From Massospora cicadina (Eukaryota; Entomophthoromycota; Entomophthoromycetes; Entomophthorales; Entomophthoraceae), in NCBI GenBank assembly GCA_022478985.1, contig JAKSZP010013312.1:1-64000 (forward strand): a stretch of 64,000 nt of DNA, written 5' to 3'. The notes under the pieces were generated by a model, which saw only the letters and a program-made list of their open reading frames with translations, had not been told where the DNA came from and did no database searches. Of the stretch, positions 24,531 through 35,959 are shown piece by piece (position 1 is the first letter of the stretch; each line of letters opens with the position of its first letter). The position numbers and the translations under genes are program-made.

Positions 24531-25516
24531 GTAAAGTGGTGACGGCACAGGTTTGCAGGGGGTTTAGATTAAGGGCTTAACTGTTTGTGGGCAGTGAGTG
24601 TGATCTGAACCAAGAATAGTTTTGGAAGAAAAATGTCAGCCCGTGGCTTGATTACTTGGGCCACGGTTGCCTACAATAAACTAGATAAAATTACTAGTAG
24701 ACCCTAGGATGCTAAACCAAGGTAGTTTATTAAACTGATTAGGGGATCTATAAAATCTAGGTGGCAAATGGCAATCGAATGCCCACCTATCAATTAGGTT
24801 TGGCATCGGTTGCCAAAGAGTCCATTATTAAGCCTATACATTGACTAATAGCATCTATTATGTTATTGGCCAAAACTTGCTTAGAAAAGTTTATAAGCTG
24901 CGGCAACTGCACTCACAAGATTTGACATAAAATGTAAATTGGGAATTAGTCCCGTTACGTCCAGCAAGTCTAGCCATAAAACCAACCTTATTTGATCAAT
25001 GACCATTAAAGCGAGCTTGGAACTTTTCTCATAGGGAAGTCTAAACCCCAGCGAGGGTAGGTAAATCAACGGTAATGGTGCCCGATTAAAAATACTAGTC
25101 TCGTAGTATGTTGGGAAAAGCCTAAACTGTTTAAAATCCCAACCCCCATTGATGCTGCTTTAAAACAACCTTATTGAAATCGTGATGAAAGTTTTGTATC
25201 CAATTTAAAGAAAGGGTCTCTGAAGTATGTATTTGGCTTGATAAAAAAGACTTTAAAAAGCTATCTGACTTTTTTCTAAAATACTTTATATTTTAACCCC
25301 TTTAGTAAGTTATACTATACCAGGTGGTGATCCAGCCTTATCCTCATCACTACTCTTTTTTCTGGTACGGGTAAGGCCCTTGATCAATACTTTTATCCAC
25401 TTTATTCAGTTCTATAAATCCTTCAAGTCCACTGTGAGAGGCCACTAGCTTTTGTTTGGCCTACAGGCACAATTGACGAGATAGCTTTGCTTAGCTGATA
25501 TTCAGTTGTTGTATCT
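24531..25516 (-). repeat. E3 5' LTR, right end uncertain
   Basis: Begins (plus strand) TGTAAAG next to the primer site and aligns with both parts of the left LTR. Alignment is clear to about 25350 and weak beyond. The end at 25516 is chosen because it is followed by ATTTT, close to the ATTTA that precedes 11286. Confidence 0.5.
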
Positions 25517-26990
25517 ATTTTTGGTTGGTTAATTAAACCTGGCATAGGCAGGATACTTGGGATGCCCAGAAACCTGCACAGTTCTTAATATTTAGAAACC
25601 TCAAGCCTTTAACCATGGCCCTCGTTGTTAAAGTTGAGTTGATTGCCAACTTATCCTTAACTCGGGTCACAGAGTCCCCATGTACGGACCCATACTAAAC
25701 TTGGAGTGATGGTTACAGAGAGCTGGTGATCGTAGGCTAGTGCATGTTAGCCAAATGCTATAGATCACTTGTTTCTTAGAGAGGGATTTAACTTGTAGGC
25801 CCTCTTTTGTCTTTTTACTGACATTAATCCAAGGTAATCACCCCTATGCTACCACCAGGCCATGATCGGGTATTAGCTGCGTACAGGGTAGCTCTCTGGT
25901 ACCGATAATCTAAAGTGATCCAAAACATCTAAGCGATGACAGCTTAAGCTTAACTTGAAATAACTCAATTTAGCATCACTTCTTTGTGACCACCCTGAGA
26001 GTTTATCTCAAAACCGAAAGTTTTTAAGAATTTTCAAGCTGGTACAAACTTGGCCACAGCTATCAACTGGCCACCTTATCGGATCCTTTTAAAACATCAG
26101 CGCCCGTCAATTAGAACTAAAATAAACTAAATAAATCGAAATAACTCACCAACCGCATCCCCAAAATCTTTGGGAAAATCAAACCAACCCAAGCGATGGC
26201 GATCAGATTGTTGGGCGTAATTGTAATCGGACCCATCAAAATCAACTAATTAAATGGTCCACTGGATCATCGATCTAGTGCTTTGCCACCCACAAACCAA
26301 GGGCTCTAGAACTATTGCCTTAACTTTATTTCATGGCAATTCCCACCCATAAAGTAAAAATTGTAAACCGAGGGTACATGCCATCTGGTACAGATTTCAC
26401 CTGAGCAAATCCCTCTCAACCTAAGTAAAATCCCCAAGATCAAGCTTAACCCCAAACCATTACATACCTATACTAAGGTTTGCTACCGTACCCACTCGGG
26501 TATGAGAAGCTATAGATACGCGTCAAGGATCGTCAAGTAAGCTATAAGGTTTTACTATAGACGTTAGTATATCTGAAGCCTAGAAGGTAATGGTTAAAAT
26601 TAGGTAAAAAAGATCTTAACCTAGGTCAAAAAAGTAAATTTGCTCCCTCATCAATCGCTTAAAAGCTACCGTTACGCTATACCCTTCCCCCACCCTCGTA
26701 AATGACAAAGGCGTATCCAGTTTGGATAGAACCCCTGATCTGTAAAACCAAGTTGCATATCCCCCACTATAATAGGTTTACGCGTACACTTTGGTCAACT
26801 CGGTTACCAACCTCTTCTGGCAACTCAAAACTTTACCTATACCAACTAGACGAAAGTTTTTAGGTTTACCTCACCCTCTCACAACTTAAATCCCCTACGC
26901 CCACCAGGTTAAACTGCCCAATAAGATCTCATGGTTGAACCAGCATGTTTATCGAAGCTTTGGCTTACCCAGTTTCACAGGGAATTTATC

Positions 26991-27182
26991 GAGGGTGGGA
27001 TAGAGTAGATCATCCAATCTAAACTGGTATCCTAACCTACACGACCCAATCAGTTTGATTAGCTGGTTAACCCTCGAGTTACTACAGAGGGTGGGATAGA
27101 GTAGATCATCCAATCTAAACTGGTATCCTAACCTACACGACCCAATCAGTTTGATTAGCTGGTTAACCCTCGAGTTACTACA
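26991..27182. repeat. Perfect 96-bp tandem duplication
   Basis: Two adjacent copies, 26991-27086 and 27087-27182, identical by eye. Identity implies a very recent duplication or an assembly artefact. The unit has no recognised function. Confidence 0.95.
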
Positions 27183-27998
27183 ATCTCCATCACCCATAAC
27201 CACTCGAGCTATGAAACTGTTAACGGTTTACGAACCGCACGGGGGTCAAGTTGAATTGGGCCCACCGAAACTTTACCCACCTCGCCATTCGGGATAAATT
27301 TATTGGTCGGATAGCTTAAATTGAACTTTTTTAAACGCGCGGACCCGATTTTAAACCCCGCGCATCTAGCGTGTACCCCCGTTGCGTAACTAAACCCCCC
27401 CAAATAAAAAGATTCACGCTCGAACCATTAGTAAACTTTAATACCGGGATGACGTAAATGGCGCCAATCCACTTACTATGACTCAAGTTTAAGCTACCCC
27501 TTAGATGTCAAACTAACCTTTGGATTTCAAACCCCGGTTGGGGTGGAAGTTAAACCGGGTGGGCATTAATCTAAACCGGCCAACTTGACCTCGCGTCACA
27601 TTTTCTGCAGAGGGTTGGCGGTAGGCTGAACTCTAAAGTTATAGGGGGTATCCACTTATCGCTTCGTGGGTTAAATCCCGAGGGGGTGGGCCAAGTTGAG
27701 GTTCAGAGTTAACCCCGAATTGTTAAAGCTTTAAGACGGGATGCGGGTGACGTCAACCAAACTATAAATTTCTTAGAAAGGTTGAACCAAAGGTTACCCC
27801 CGAGCACCCTAATCCCGATTTCAAAGTCTAAAACGGTTGCCCGCCTAAGAAACGTTATGAGCTTATCGGGCCAACGAGCTGGTAAGGGCCGAACTGGGGT
27901 TCAGTCCATTAAACTTTATACATTCGGCCACTCGATTGGTTTGTAGGAATACAGGATTAACCGAGTGAAAGTTGGTAAAAGTATGCGGTGAGTAGTGG

Positions 27999-28259
27999 AA
28001 AACCCCATGTCAAAGTATAGATCGGAGGATAAATTTTGGGCAAGCAGCCAAGCCCAGGTAATTTATTGCCGAGTCATAGTATGCGCTCTAGGAGTTGACG
28101 TTGATGACGCTTGAGAGGGGGGCTAAAAGAAAACCCCATGTCAAAGTATAGATCGGAGGATACATTTTGGGCAAGCAGCCAAGCCCAGGTAATTTATTGC
28201 CGAGTCATAATATGCGCTCTAGGAGTTGACGTTGACGACGTTTGAGAGGGGAGCTAAAA
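27999..28259. repeat. 131-bp tandem duplication, slightly diverged
   Basis: Copies 27999-28129 and 28130-28259 differ at about six positions, mostly transitions, so this duplication is real and older than the 96-bp one. It ends about 80 bp from the 3' end of TAF6. Confidence 0.95.
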
Positions 28260-28340
28260 TTTAAATAAAAGCAGGCCTAGACCACGAGCTCAAGCTTGTC
28301 AACTTACAGGAACCCTCGGTTAGAGGGTATGGCAGCTAAA

Positions 28341-29990
28341 CTAATTTGGGACGATGGGGAGCGCAAACAGCTCAAGGATAGCCTCGATATGCGGGGAAAG
28401 CCGCAAGGCACCCGAGAGGGCTGGACACTTCAGATGCTCGTCCAGCTGAGCCTGGGTTAGCTTTTGGGTCGGTTGGGGCAGGTTTGGCCCCCCGGGAGCG
28501 ACTCCGCCTGGGCAGCTTTGGTGAGGACCTCCTAGAGAATTTAGAGCGTTTGTAGGGCTTACCACGACGATCTGCACAACCTTGGTGGCCTCCTCAGCCT
28601 TGCCCTCCTGGTGGGCGGCTTGGAGCCGGGGGCCGAGGGCCCCGAGGTTGGGGCAAAGGATATGGGCCACGCGCCGCGACCCCAGGAAGCCGAGCCCCAA
28701 GACGGCGCCATAGACGGTCGGCAGCGACTTCTTGGGATCAAAGAGGGCGCGCAGGAGGGTCTTGGTGACGCGCGGCTGCATGGTCGGGTACTGCGCCCCG
28801 TACTGGTGGCAGATCCCCGCAATCAGCTCGCCCGCCCGCCGCCGAACCTTCCAAGGGGTGAGGCCCTCGTCGGGCGGGCCGTTGCCGCCGATGGGATGCC
28901 CCAGAAGGCACGAGAGAAGCGAGGGCAGAAGTTGGTGCAGCTAACCGTTAGCGCTCCAACACCGCTTACGTAGGGCTCGACGTGAAAGTGGGGGTTCGCG
29001 AGGATGGCTTCGACGAAGCTGAGCATCGAGGACAGAATCGTTAAATTGCGCATGTTCTTCTTGACCTACCGCGTCAGTTGAGCCCCAACTACCCACCTTC
29101 TCCGTGATGAACTGCGTGAAGTGCGGCAGCAGCTGGTGCAGCCCGGGCACCTTACGGATCAGCTCAAACACCGACTCGCGGAGGTGAGGCTCGTGGGCGA
29201 CCACGGCCGAGGCAACCCGCTCGAAATACACTCGCAGCTCGCGGCACAGAACTTGCTTCACCAGGGGCCGCACCTCCACCGGGGCCGCTTTCTGGTTGGG
29301 TGGGGGGTTGGCCTCGCTCTTGAGTCTCTTGAGCGGCAACGCCTCGATCGGTTCTAAAGCGGTTAGCGAATGGAGGGCGATTACTTGTCTCGATCGGGTT
29401 CTGTGGGATCGCCGGCTGGACACCGTCGATGGCCAGCCAGTGAGCTGTTGGTTAGGTGGGTTGAGCGTGCAGTTACCAGTGAAGGAGATCTCGGGTGGAA
29501 CTGGGGGGAGCGGGGAGGCGAGCAGGGTATCGAAGTCGATCTCTCTGTCAGTAAGGTAGTACAGCTCCTGGTTGCTAACCGTCACCCGCTCAAAGTTGAT
29601 CCCACCGGACGCGTTGAACCCATAAACCGGCTAAAGCCAACGAGCTTCAAACCGGTGCCGCGCGCGCTTACCTCGACGCTTCGCACCCGGATGGCATGGT
29701 TGATATCGTCGGTGGTCAAGGAGGTGCGCTTGGCGTGGCGCATGAATTTGGTGGCCTCCTGCCGCGCCAGGGTTTAGCCGGCCGAACGTTAAGCTACCTG
29801 GACGATTTCGGCGATGCGGAACTCGACATCCGTCGCTAGCGCCCCGACCGCCGCTTCGGAGATGCTGATGGCGAGCGAATCGGCCGTGTCCTAATTGGTA
29901 GCCGTCAGTCACACCCCATTAACCTATCGCCGGCAAAGGCGAAGCCTAACGCCTAACCCTTCAGATGTGGAAACCCACCCATTCGGTGAC
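28341..29990 (-). CDS. TAF6: TAF6, TFIID subunit, with seven or more tiny introns
   Basis: TAF6 is a subunit of TFIID (and in some lineages SAGA) that pairs with TAF9 through a histone fold and has a C-terminal HEAT-repeat domain. Seen here: histone fold (29.9-29.67 kb; EATKFMRHAKR and TTDDINHAIRVRSVE), the signature AHWLAIDGVQPAIP (about 29.44-29.39 kb), and the HEAT domain with LHQLLPHFTQFITEKV, ANPHFHVEPY, LHQLLPSLLSCLLG and ALFDPKKSLPTVYGA. Introns (GT...AG, usually with CTAAC or CTGAC): 29759-29797, 29631-29671, 29445-29476, 29354-29384, 29066-29096, 28941-28969, 28532-28562. Removing the first six keeps the frame. The exon before 29890 (intron 29891-29923, or a longer one to about 29981) and the start codon are unresolved, and so is the C-terminus after 28531. 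This is the only clear host gene in the window. Confidence 0.92.
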
Positions 29991-30337
29991 GTTTTGGATG
30001 GATCGTACCAGGTAGAAACCCCGAAAATAATTTAAGGCACATTTCAACCGAAACAACCCACCGACGAAAAAAAGGCTCTCAAAATCGGTGTGGCTTATTA
30101 AAGGAAACTAAACTGAACTAGTTCGTTGAAAGAAATTAAAAAACCAAGTAGACTCCGTTGAATAGTAACTTTACAACCGAGTCATGTAAAGGCTAAAAAA
30201 ACCAACACGCGTAAACCCGACCCCGATAAAGTTAACCTGGAATACGACATTCGCTGAACGGCAGGGCTTTAACCTTAGACCGTCTAGCTTATCTAACCAA
30301 AAAATAAACCCAAACCTCAGCTGAACCATTTACATTT

Positions 30338-30435
30338 AAGTTAAAAATACAGCAGGCGTTACGTCAAGGATAAAGATTTGGGAAAGAAGTTAAAAATACA
30401 GCAGGCGTTACGTCAAGGATAAAGATTTGGGAAAG
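30338..30435. repeat. Perfect 49-bp tandem duplication
   Basis: Copies 30338-30386 and 30387-30435 appear identical. This is the third direct duplication in the 5 kb around TAF6. Confidence 0.95.
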
Positions 30436-31069
30436 ATTTAACGGTTTAAAATTTGGGGTTGAAGCCTTAAACTCGGTATAACCCGTAAAGCTGAGAGATA
30501 ACCCCCGAGGTTTAAAGCTATACCACAAGTTTAAAAACCTACCTGGACGATCTCCCGTGGGTACGTGGAAACATACGCCACACCAGTTAAACCCATGAAG
30601 TTGGTGTACCCTCCTCACCCTTTAAATCTTGCCCTCCCATATTAATTTCCCCGCGAACCGTCAGCCATGTAACTCAGAACTAATTTGGGGTTGGTACCCG
30701 AAAGTCAGGATTCGGTTCGTACAACCCCCAACCGAATTTTGGAATTTTGAACCCGAAAAGTAAATCTGTACTGGTTAGAACTCCGGTTTGTATATTAAAA
30801 GATCGTCAACCGAATCGATTCGAACCTAACCCTCGCTTTACAATTTTTACTTGCCTTTAACTCACCATCTTACAGATCCTGAATCCTTGCATCCTTCATT
30901 TAACGCACTTCCTGACATAACCCATTGATGAAATTTCGCACAGTTACTAAGGCCAGATGACAATACAATATTCCACCATAAATTTTTAATTCTCATGGTA
31001 AAGTAAAAAAAGGTTTATGTGTAAGGAGTACAAATTTATACGTTTTTAATGGCAATCGGCGCATTGAAT

Positions 31070-31250
31070 CAGGTAAGCAGTTTGATATTTGGTTGATTTG
31101 ATAGTTTAAATGGTTTTCCGAGCAGCTGATCATTTGGCTAATACTAAGTTAAACATTTTAGCAAGTGGCAGGTGATCGGCTGATTCGATAGTTTTAATGG
31201 TTTCCCAAGCGGTAGGTGATTTTGGGTTAATTCAACAATTCCAATTTGTT
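31070..31250. repeat. Degenerate tandem repeat, unit about 65-75 bp
   Basis: Imperfect copies around the phrase TTGATAGTTT-AATGGTTTTCC-AGC(A/G)G, most clearly near 31090-31125 and 31170-31210, with a partial copy following. Divergent, so older than the perfect duplications nearby. Confidence 0.6.
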
Positions 31251-31649
31251 TATGGGTATATTTCAATATCAAACCACCGAATCAATTTTAACCAACCGTA
31301 GCATAGATCTTCTATGCATGGAAACTACCGTAAATAAGATTTTATTAGGATAAAATAAATAGATTAATATTATTTGCTTCAGTTAAGGATTTGTTAAAAG
31401 GTTTGATTCAAAGGATGCCCTTATCAGAATGAACTAAAGGATAACAGAATTATTGCCAACCAAAGAAATGGGATCAATTTAAAGAATCAACCTATACATC
31501 TGGAACAAAGTCATAACCAAGCAGGACACCCATAATGGTGGGGTACAAATCCCCTAAGGTTTTGGATAACTTTCCTTTACCAAACCGTGTGAACCTCTTT
31601 TGATGGTAAAATCTTCCCTCCCAAATGCCACAAGGTTTCTAATGATGGT

Positions 31650-32327
31650 TGTCAGACAATTACAAGTCTGATGTATCAAAAGGAGTGGTTTGGAGGTAAA
31701 TGATGAAAAAATCAGCTAATAGACCCTGGTTAATTCCTGGTGGAACCCCTTAAATTGGGGTAACTCTTCTATTAATAATTGGGCAAACAAAATGAGTTTG
31801 GGTGGTCAGATTGCACTAAATCATCAGCCAAATCTGGGGAGTTCATCATAGGCTCCTCCCCAGGCCACTTCTAATTTAGTGCAGCCTATACTGTGGAGAC
31901 CAGCCCCTTTTATAGGGTCAGAGGGGGTCCAATAAGGTGCAAAAGTTTTCTAGCCCACTGACTGGGCAGAATATATCAAAACCTTACCACACAGATTTAT
32001 CTCACCTGCCCTCCATCAGCCACCCTGTCAAAGTGAAGTGAGTCTCCCAAGCTCCAATAGGTCAAATCTCAATATTCCCTAATTTAGACTTATCTAAGCA
32101 ATCCAAACTTCAAGCCTTGAAATCTTAAATACTAATTATTGTTTATTAAAAGGTTTCATTTCTTACCCCCTACAGCTATTAATAAAATATATATAAATAC
32201 AGCTTTCCAGTATTTTAGTATTTTAGTATTTTTTATTATAAGTGATGCAAATTAACCCCCAAATAAAATTGTTATACTTTAATTACAAAATGCACCAGTG
32301 AGCATCTGAAAAGCCTAAATTTCAAAA
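31650..32327. mobile_element. Solo LTR C, same family as solo LTR A
   Basis: A 678-bp insertion starting TGTCAGACA and flanked by a perfect ATGGT duplication (31645-31649 and 32328-32332). The end TTTCAAAA corresponds to TTCCGACA of solo LTR A. Shared internal landmarks include GACCCTGG, CCCCTTTTATAGGG, CTAAGCAATCCAAACTT and GCACCAGTGAGCAT. It carries more changes than copy A. Confidence 0.85.
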
Positions 32328-32332
32328 ATGGT

Positions 32333-34465
32333 ATACTCAATGTTAAAATATAGACCATCTCCTATGATTAACCAATAAGGATTCACTCAGGTTATAAATC
32401 TTACTTTTACCTTAGTCTGAGAAGTAAACCTAGTCCTTGGAACCCTGCCAACTTTAATGAGTTACTGATGCTACTTAATTTGTGGTTTAATAGCCTATAA
32501 AGTACCATAGTTTGGGTTTTCCTGATAAGAAATCCAACTGACAATGCCTTCTACCCTACCCTTTCAAAGGTTACCAGTGAAGACTTGATTTTTATAAGGG
32601 TGATTGATATTGTGAAAGCTCAAATCCTATAAGCCAGTTTTTAACCCAATAGATAGATTCAAACTATCAAAATTTAATGGCTCCTAGTATAGGTGTCAGT
32701 ATTTGAGATGATGAGCAAGTTAAATCCCTACTCCCAAATTGAACTTCAATAAGTTGACTCTCATGCCATCATAAATGAAACTGGTCCCTGAAGGCACCAA
32801 TGAGAGCTTCAATCAGGAAGCATCTTGCACACAAAATTTGTTGGGGATGCCTTCAGGAATTTTTACCTCCACTTCCCAAACCTCAAGAGGTGTGGCCCCA
32901 CCACTGCGGTCATGAGGATGATACAGAACATTGAGGGCACTGATCAGGAAGTTGATCTGGAAGACTGTGAAAGATCCTGATCATACAGGGCTATGTAGTT
33001 CCCTAGGCACCATATCCCCACACATCCTATATATATTGAAACTTTTTCACTCGATAAAGTAGTCTATTTTGACCCAGCTCTTTATCTTCATCAACTTCTC
33101 CACTAGTTTATAGCTTCAAGTCTATTTTTAAACTTCAGCTACAGTCAATATGTCATGGAGATGGCAGATAAAGTTTAGACTGGCCTGCCAGTTGGGACAT
33201 GCAAGAACCCAAAAGGTGATCCAGAATTCCAGGGGATTTGTCACTTGAATGATGTTAGAGTAAGCTGGGAGATAGATAACAGCAGGTTGTGACAAACCAC
33301 TAATAGGAAATACAATCTGGCAAAGAACCAAGCTGTTACAGCACCGAAGCCAGTGGGTCCAGGTGTAATGAGTTGTGGGACCCAGGAAATTTTGGGAAGG
33401 CCTTGACATGATAGGCCCAAGTGACTATGATGGGGATCAAAGCTAATAATATGATCAGGTCAACCCAGTTGATATGCGGACTGTGGGGCCTCATTGCAAT
33501 TTGTCATCGGAGGTTTAGGAAAGTTAATTTGAACTTTAATAAATAAAATGGGCATGGGAAGATTTTTAATTGAATTTAAAAATAGAGAATTAAAAGTCAA
33601 TTTTCTCAGTGTTTTATTTTTGTTTATTAAGAAGATCAAGTTGGGGAATAGCTTGGGAAAATTTGGGATTGGGGTCTTCAAGATTTAACCTAATCTGATG
33701 AACTTTGAGTGTGAGAGGGGGGAGAAACAAATTTTATTTGATCTGACTTCAAAATTATTGGTAGCAGGCCAAGTTGCTGTCTTTTCATCCACAGTTGTGT
33801 GAGTTGTGGACTTTCTGAAGTACTGCCAACTGTAGCAATGTTGGCTTTCCTGATGAGCATTGGGAACATCCCAAGGTCACCCCACATAGGGGAAGTCTCA
33901 AGAGGTCAGGAATGGTTTAGGGTGCCCAAACTTCCCACAACTGGTTGTTTAGCGTCCATTTGTCCAAGCAGGAAATATTGGATGAAGATTCAGATGTGTC
34001 CAGGACAGGTTTCAAACCGTGGGCTGCATTTCCCAATGGCCAGATGCCATTGGCAAGTTTTGCTAACAATTTGATACTTGACACTTCATTATCTGAAAGT
34101 ATGCACCTGTTGATATTTGTTGCTGAGGCTTTGAGGTTCTCAGGCCTTGATGTCAAAGGCATGTTGCCATCAACTCTATGTGGGCCTTTTGCCCCATGGG
34201 GATGCTAGATTTCAAATATCTCAGCACATATTTCCTCAATTCTCTGTACTAATACAGCTGAAGTTAATGTGGGTAATGATGGTGGGATCTTTCAAAGGGA
34301 GAGCTGTTACCCATCACTTATCCACCACGTGGGCAAGGTCATCCTGTGAAATGAGAAGGGCAGCTGGTCTTTTTGGACCCTTCTTTGATGGGAACGGGAA
34401 CGCTACCCAGTACAAGTGGAGGGGCTCTCCCCCAAGCTTACACAAGAAAACTATTACACTTAAAT
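32333..34465. other. Unassigned; probably includes the E4 5' LTR
   Basis: About 2.1 kb without recognised coding sequence. As E4's primer site follows at 34469, the E4 5' LTR must occupy the right part of this stretch. Its partner lies outside the window, so its start cannot be set. A TATA-like run (TATATATTG near 33029) could be in that LTR if the LTR is long. Confidence 0.45.
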
Positions 34466-34468
34466 AAT

Positions 34469-34486
34469 TAGTGCTCACTACAGGGG
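34469..34486 (+). other. E4 primer binding site
   Basis: TAGTGCTCACTACAGGGG, one base different from the E2 site. It marks the end of the E4 5' LTR. Confidence 0.75.
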
Positions 34487-34523
34487 CTCTGAGCTATCCA
34501 AGTAAAAATATCTATTACAAAAA

Positions 34524-35440
34524 ATGTATAATACCAATCAAGAAAACCAGCCTGCTGATCAGTCAAGAAGCATAACTCTATGGATTAACACCTCTCAGTT
34601 TAAGGTGATTCCAATCCATCCTGAAAGCCTAGAGTTTCAGGCCACCTTCCAGTTTAACCTACCATCTGTTGACAAGGATCATTATCGCCTCCAATATGAG
34701 AACCTCAACAAGATTATTTAACAACTGTTGAATGGTATCTACTTTAAGAAGGATGATCCGGTCACTCTTATACCTCTTCAATGCTTTACATGATATAAGA
34801 TCTATATACCTTGGCTCTACTACTATTGTGAGAATTGGTTTTGGGTACCAAACGCTATCTCTGAAACTTTTTCACCCAGATATACACCACCTTCACAAAT
34901 AATCATGTTGCATCACCATGATCATGACAACTAGGGCTTACTAAACCCTTACACTCAGATATAGTCAACTTTTATAACATGACCTCCTCCTTCATCACAA
35001 TCATTGGGAAGCCACTATCAATAACCATCGGTTAATCAACGAGGCATATAATCAGCTCACCATGTTGGATAGCGGAATTTCATGTTACTTTGAGGACCAG
35101 CTTAATCAAAACATGTAGCTCCTTGAGACTACCTGAAACAGCGCCTCAACCAGATTGAAGAAATTATGTAGAACCTTCAGAAACACTACCAGGAGTTAGC
35201 CTCCCTCAATATTGCCTCTGGAAGTGAAGGGACTGAAAAGCCCCAGGGACCAGAAGGCCCATAAGGCCCAAAGGGCCTGAAGGTCCCCATGGGCCATAAG
35301 GACCTTTCAGTCCCATGGTGCCTACTCTGGAGATCCAAATGACTTCTGGAAACAAGATGTACTTATGGCGCTTGCTGCCTTACTAAATCAAATACGCAAT
35401 GTGGCACAAGGCTGCAAGTTTCAAGTGGACGGAGTGCCTC
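34524..35440 (+). pseudogene. E4 gag, N-terminal part, collagen-like repeat
   Basis: Starts with ATG at 34524 and is open for 65 codons to TAA, then continues in shifted frames. A predicted coiled-coil stretch (about 35130-35210, LKQRLNQIEEIM then NLQKHYQELASL) is followed by Gly-X-Y triplets at about 35245-35325 (GPEGP-GPKG, GPEGPHGP-GPF). Two stops within the repeat are TAA where CAA would fit the pattern, consistent with C-to-T decay. Downstream sequence (VLMALAALLNQIRNVAQGCKFQVDG) leads into E5. Collagen-like repeats are not usual in gypsy Gag. Confidence 0.7.
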
Positions 35441-35937
35441 TGTTAACTTTTGGCGAATTTGATTGATTTTGCCAAATGAGTTGCACAGGGTAAAACCCAA
35501 TGAGCAATAAATAAGCGATATGAGGATTGCTGGCCCTCAATAATTATTAATAAAAGACTTTATAAGGAGCTATTGCCCTGATGATACCACTTTATTTAAT
35601 AAAAAACTTAATTGCTACTTCGTTACTCTTTTCTACTACCCTTCTTTCTTCATAAAAGACCCTCTTCTTCATTATCACGCTCAACTAATGATCTTTGATA
35701 TTCCTAAATCAGTCTCAACACTTCCGCTTAGTAATTTTATATTGGCTACAAGTTTTAGGTGTTCCATTCTATCATCAAAGTTTCAAAGGGAATTCCCCCA
35801 ATTTGCTAAAATATAAATACTTTTTCGATTTAACTTGTGTCCATATAACTTCCACTTGATCTTGAGGCGCACCTCAAATCTAACTTACAATCCGCTGGAA
35901 CTATAGATTATCGTCCAGTTATATTGTAATCTTGACA
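35441..35937 (-). repeat. E5 3' LTR
   Basis: 497 bp, aligning along its whole length with 63115-63612. Long shared runs include GTTGCACAGGGTAAAACCC and CTTTTCTACTACCCTTC. Several differences are CpG against TpG or CpA, for example AATCCGCTGG here and GATCCACTGG in the partner. Confidence 0.95.
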
Positions 35938-35959
35938 TTAAACCCTTGACTGGATGATA

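Larger units (their letters stand above)
11286..25516 (-). mobile_element. E3: degenerate Ty3/gypsy element, split by E2
   Basis: A minus-strand element. Its 3' LTR is 11286-11663 plus 19119-19642, interrupted by E2. The internal region is 19643-24530 and the 5' LTR starts at 24531. A primer binding site complement lies at 24511-24524. Integrase, RT, protease and gag remnants follow in the order expected for minus orientation. The right end is uncertain. A candidate end at 25516 is followed by ATTTT, against ATTTA left of 11286, so the boundary may be off by up to about 200 bp. Confidence 0.7.
25517..28340. other. Intergenic DNA left of TAF6
   Basis: About 2.8 kb of intermediate GC content, unlike the AT-rich element remnants. 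No convincing gene was found. Short minus frames at 26949-27203 and 27209-27403 have no recognised domains, and the first is produced by a tandem duplication. Two direct duplications (entered separately) are the only clear structures. Confidence 0.5.
29991..31649. other. Intergenic DNA upstream of TAF6
   Basis: About 1.66 kb of intermediate GC content falling to AT-rich near 31 kb. The TAF6 promoter should lie at its left edge, but no TATA box or other motif stands out. It holds the 49-bp duplication and a degenerate repeat at about 31070-31250. No gene was recognised. Confidence 0.45.

Noticed and set aside
26949..27203. Minus frame with an internal repeat as a repeat protein
   Set aside because: The repeat is the 96-bp DNA duplication, whose length is a multiple of three, so the peptide repeat is a by-product.
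28611..29777. Plus-strand open frames opposite TAF6
   Set aside because: Long frames on both strands are expected in GC-rich DNA. Only the minus strand gives a recognised protein with proper splice sites.
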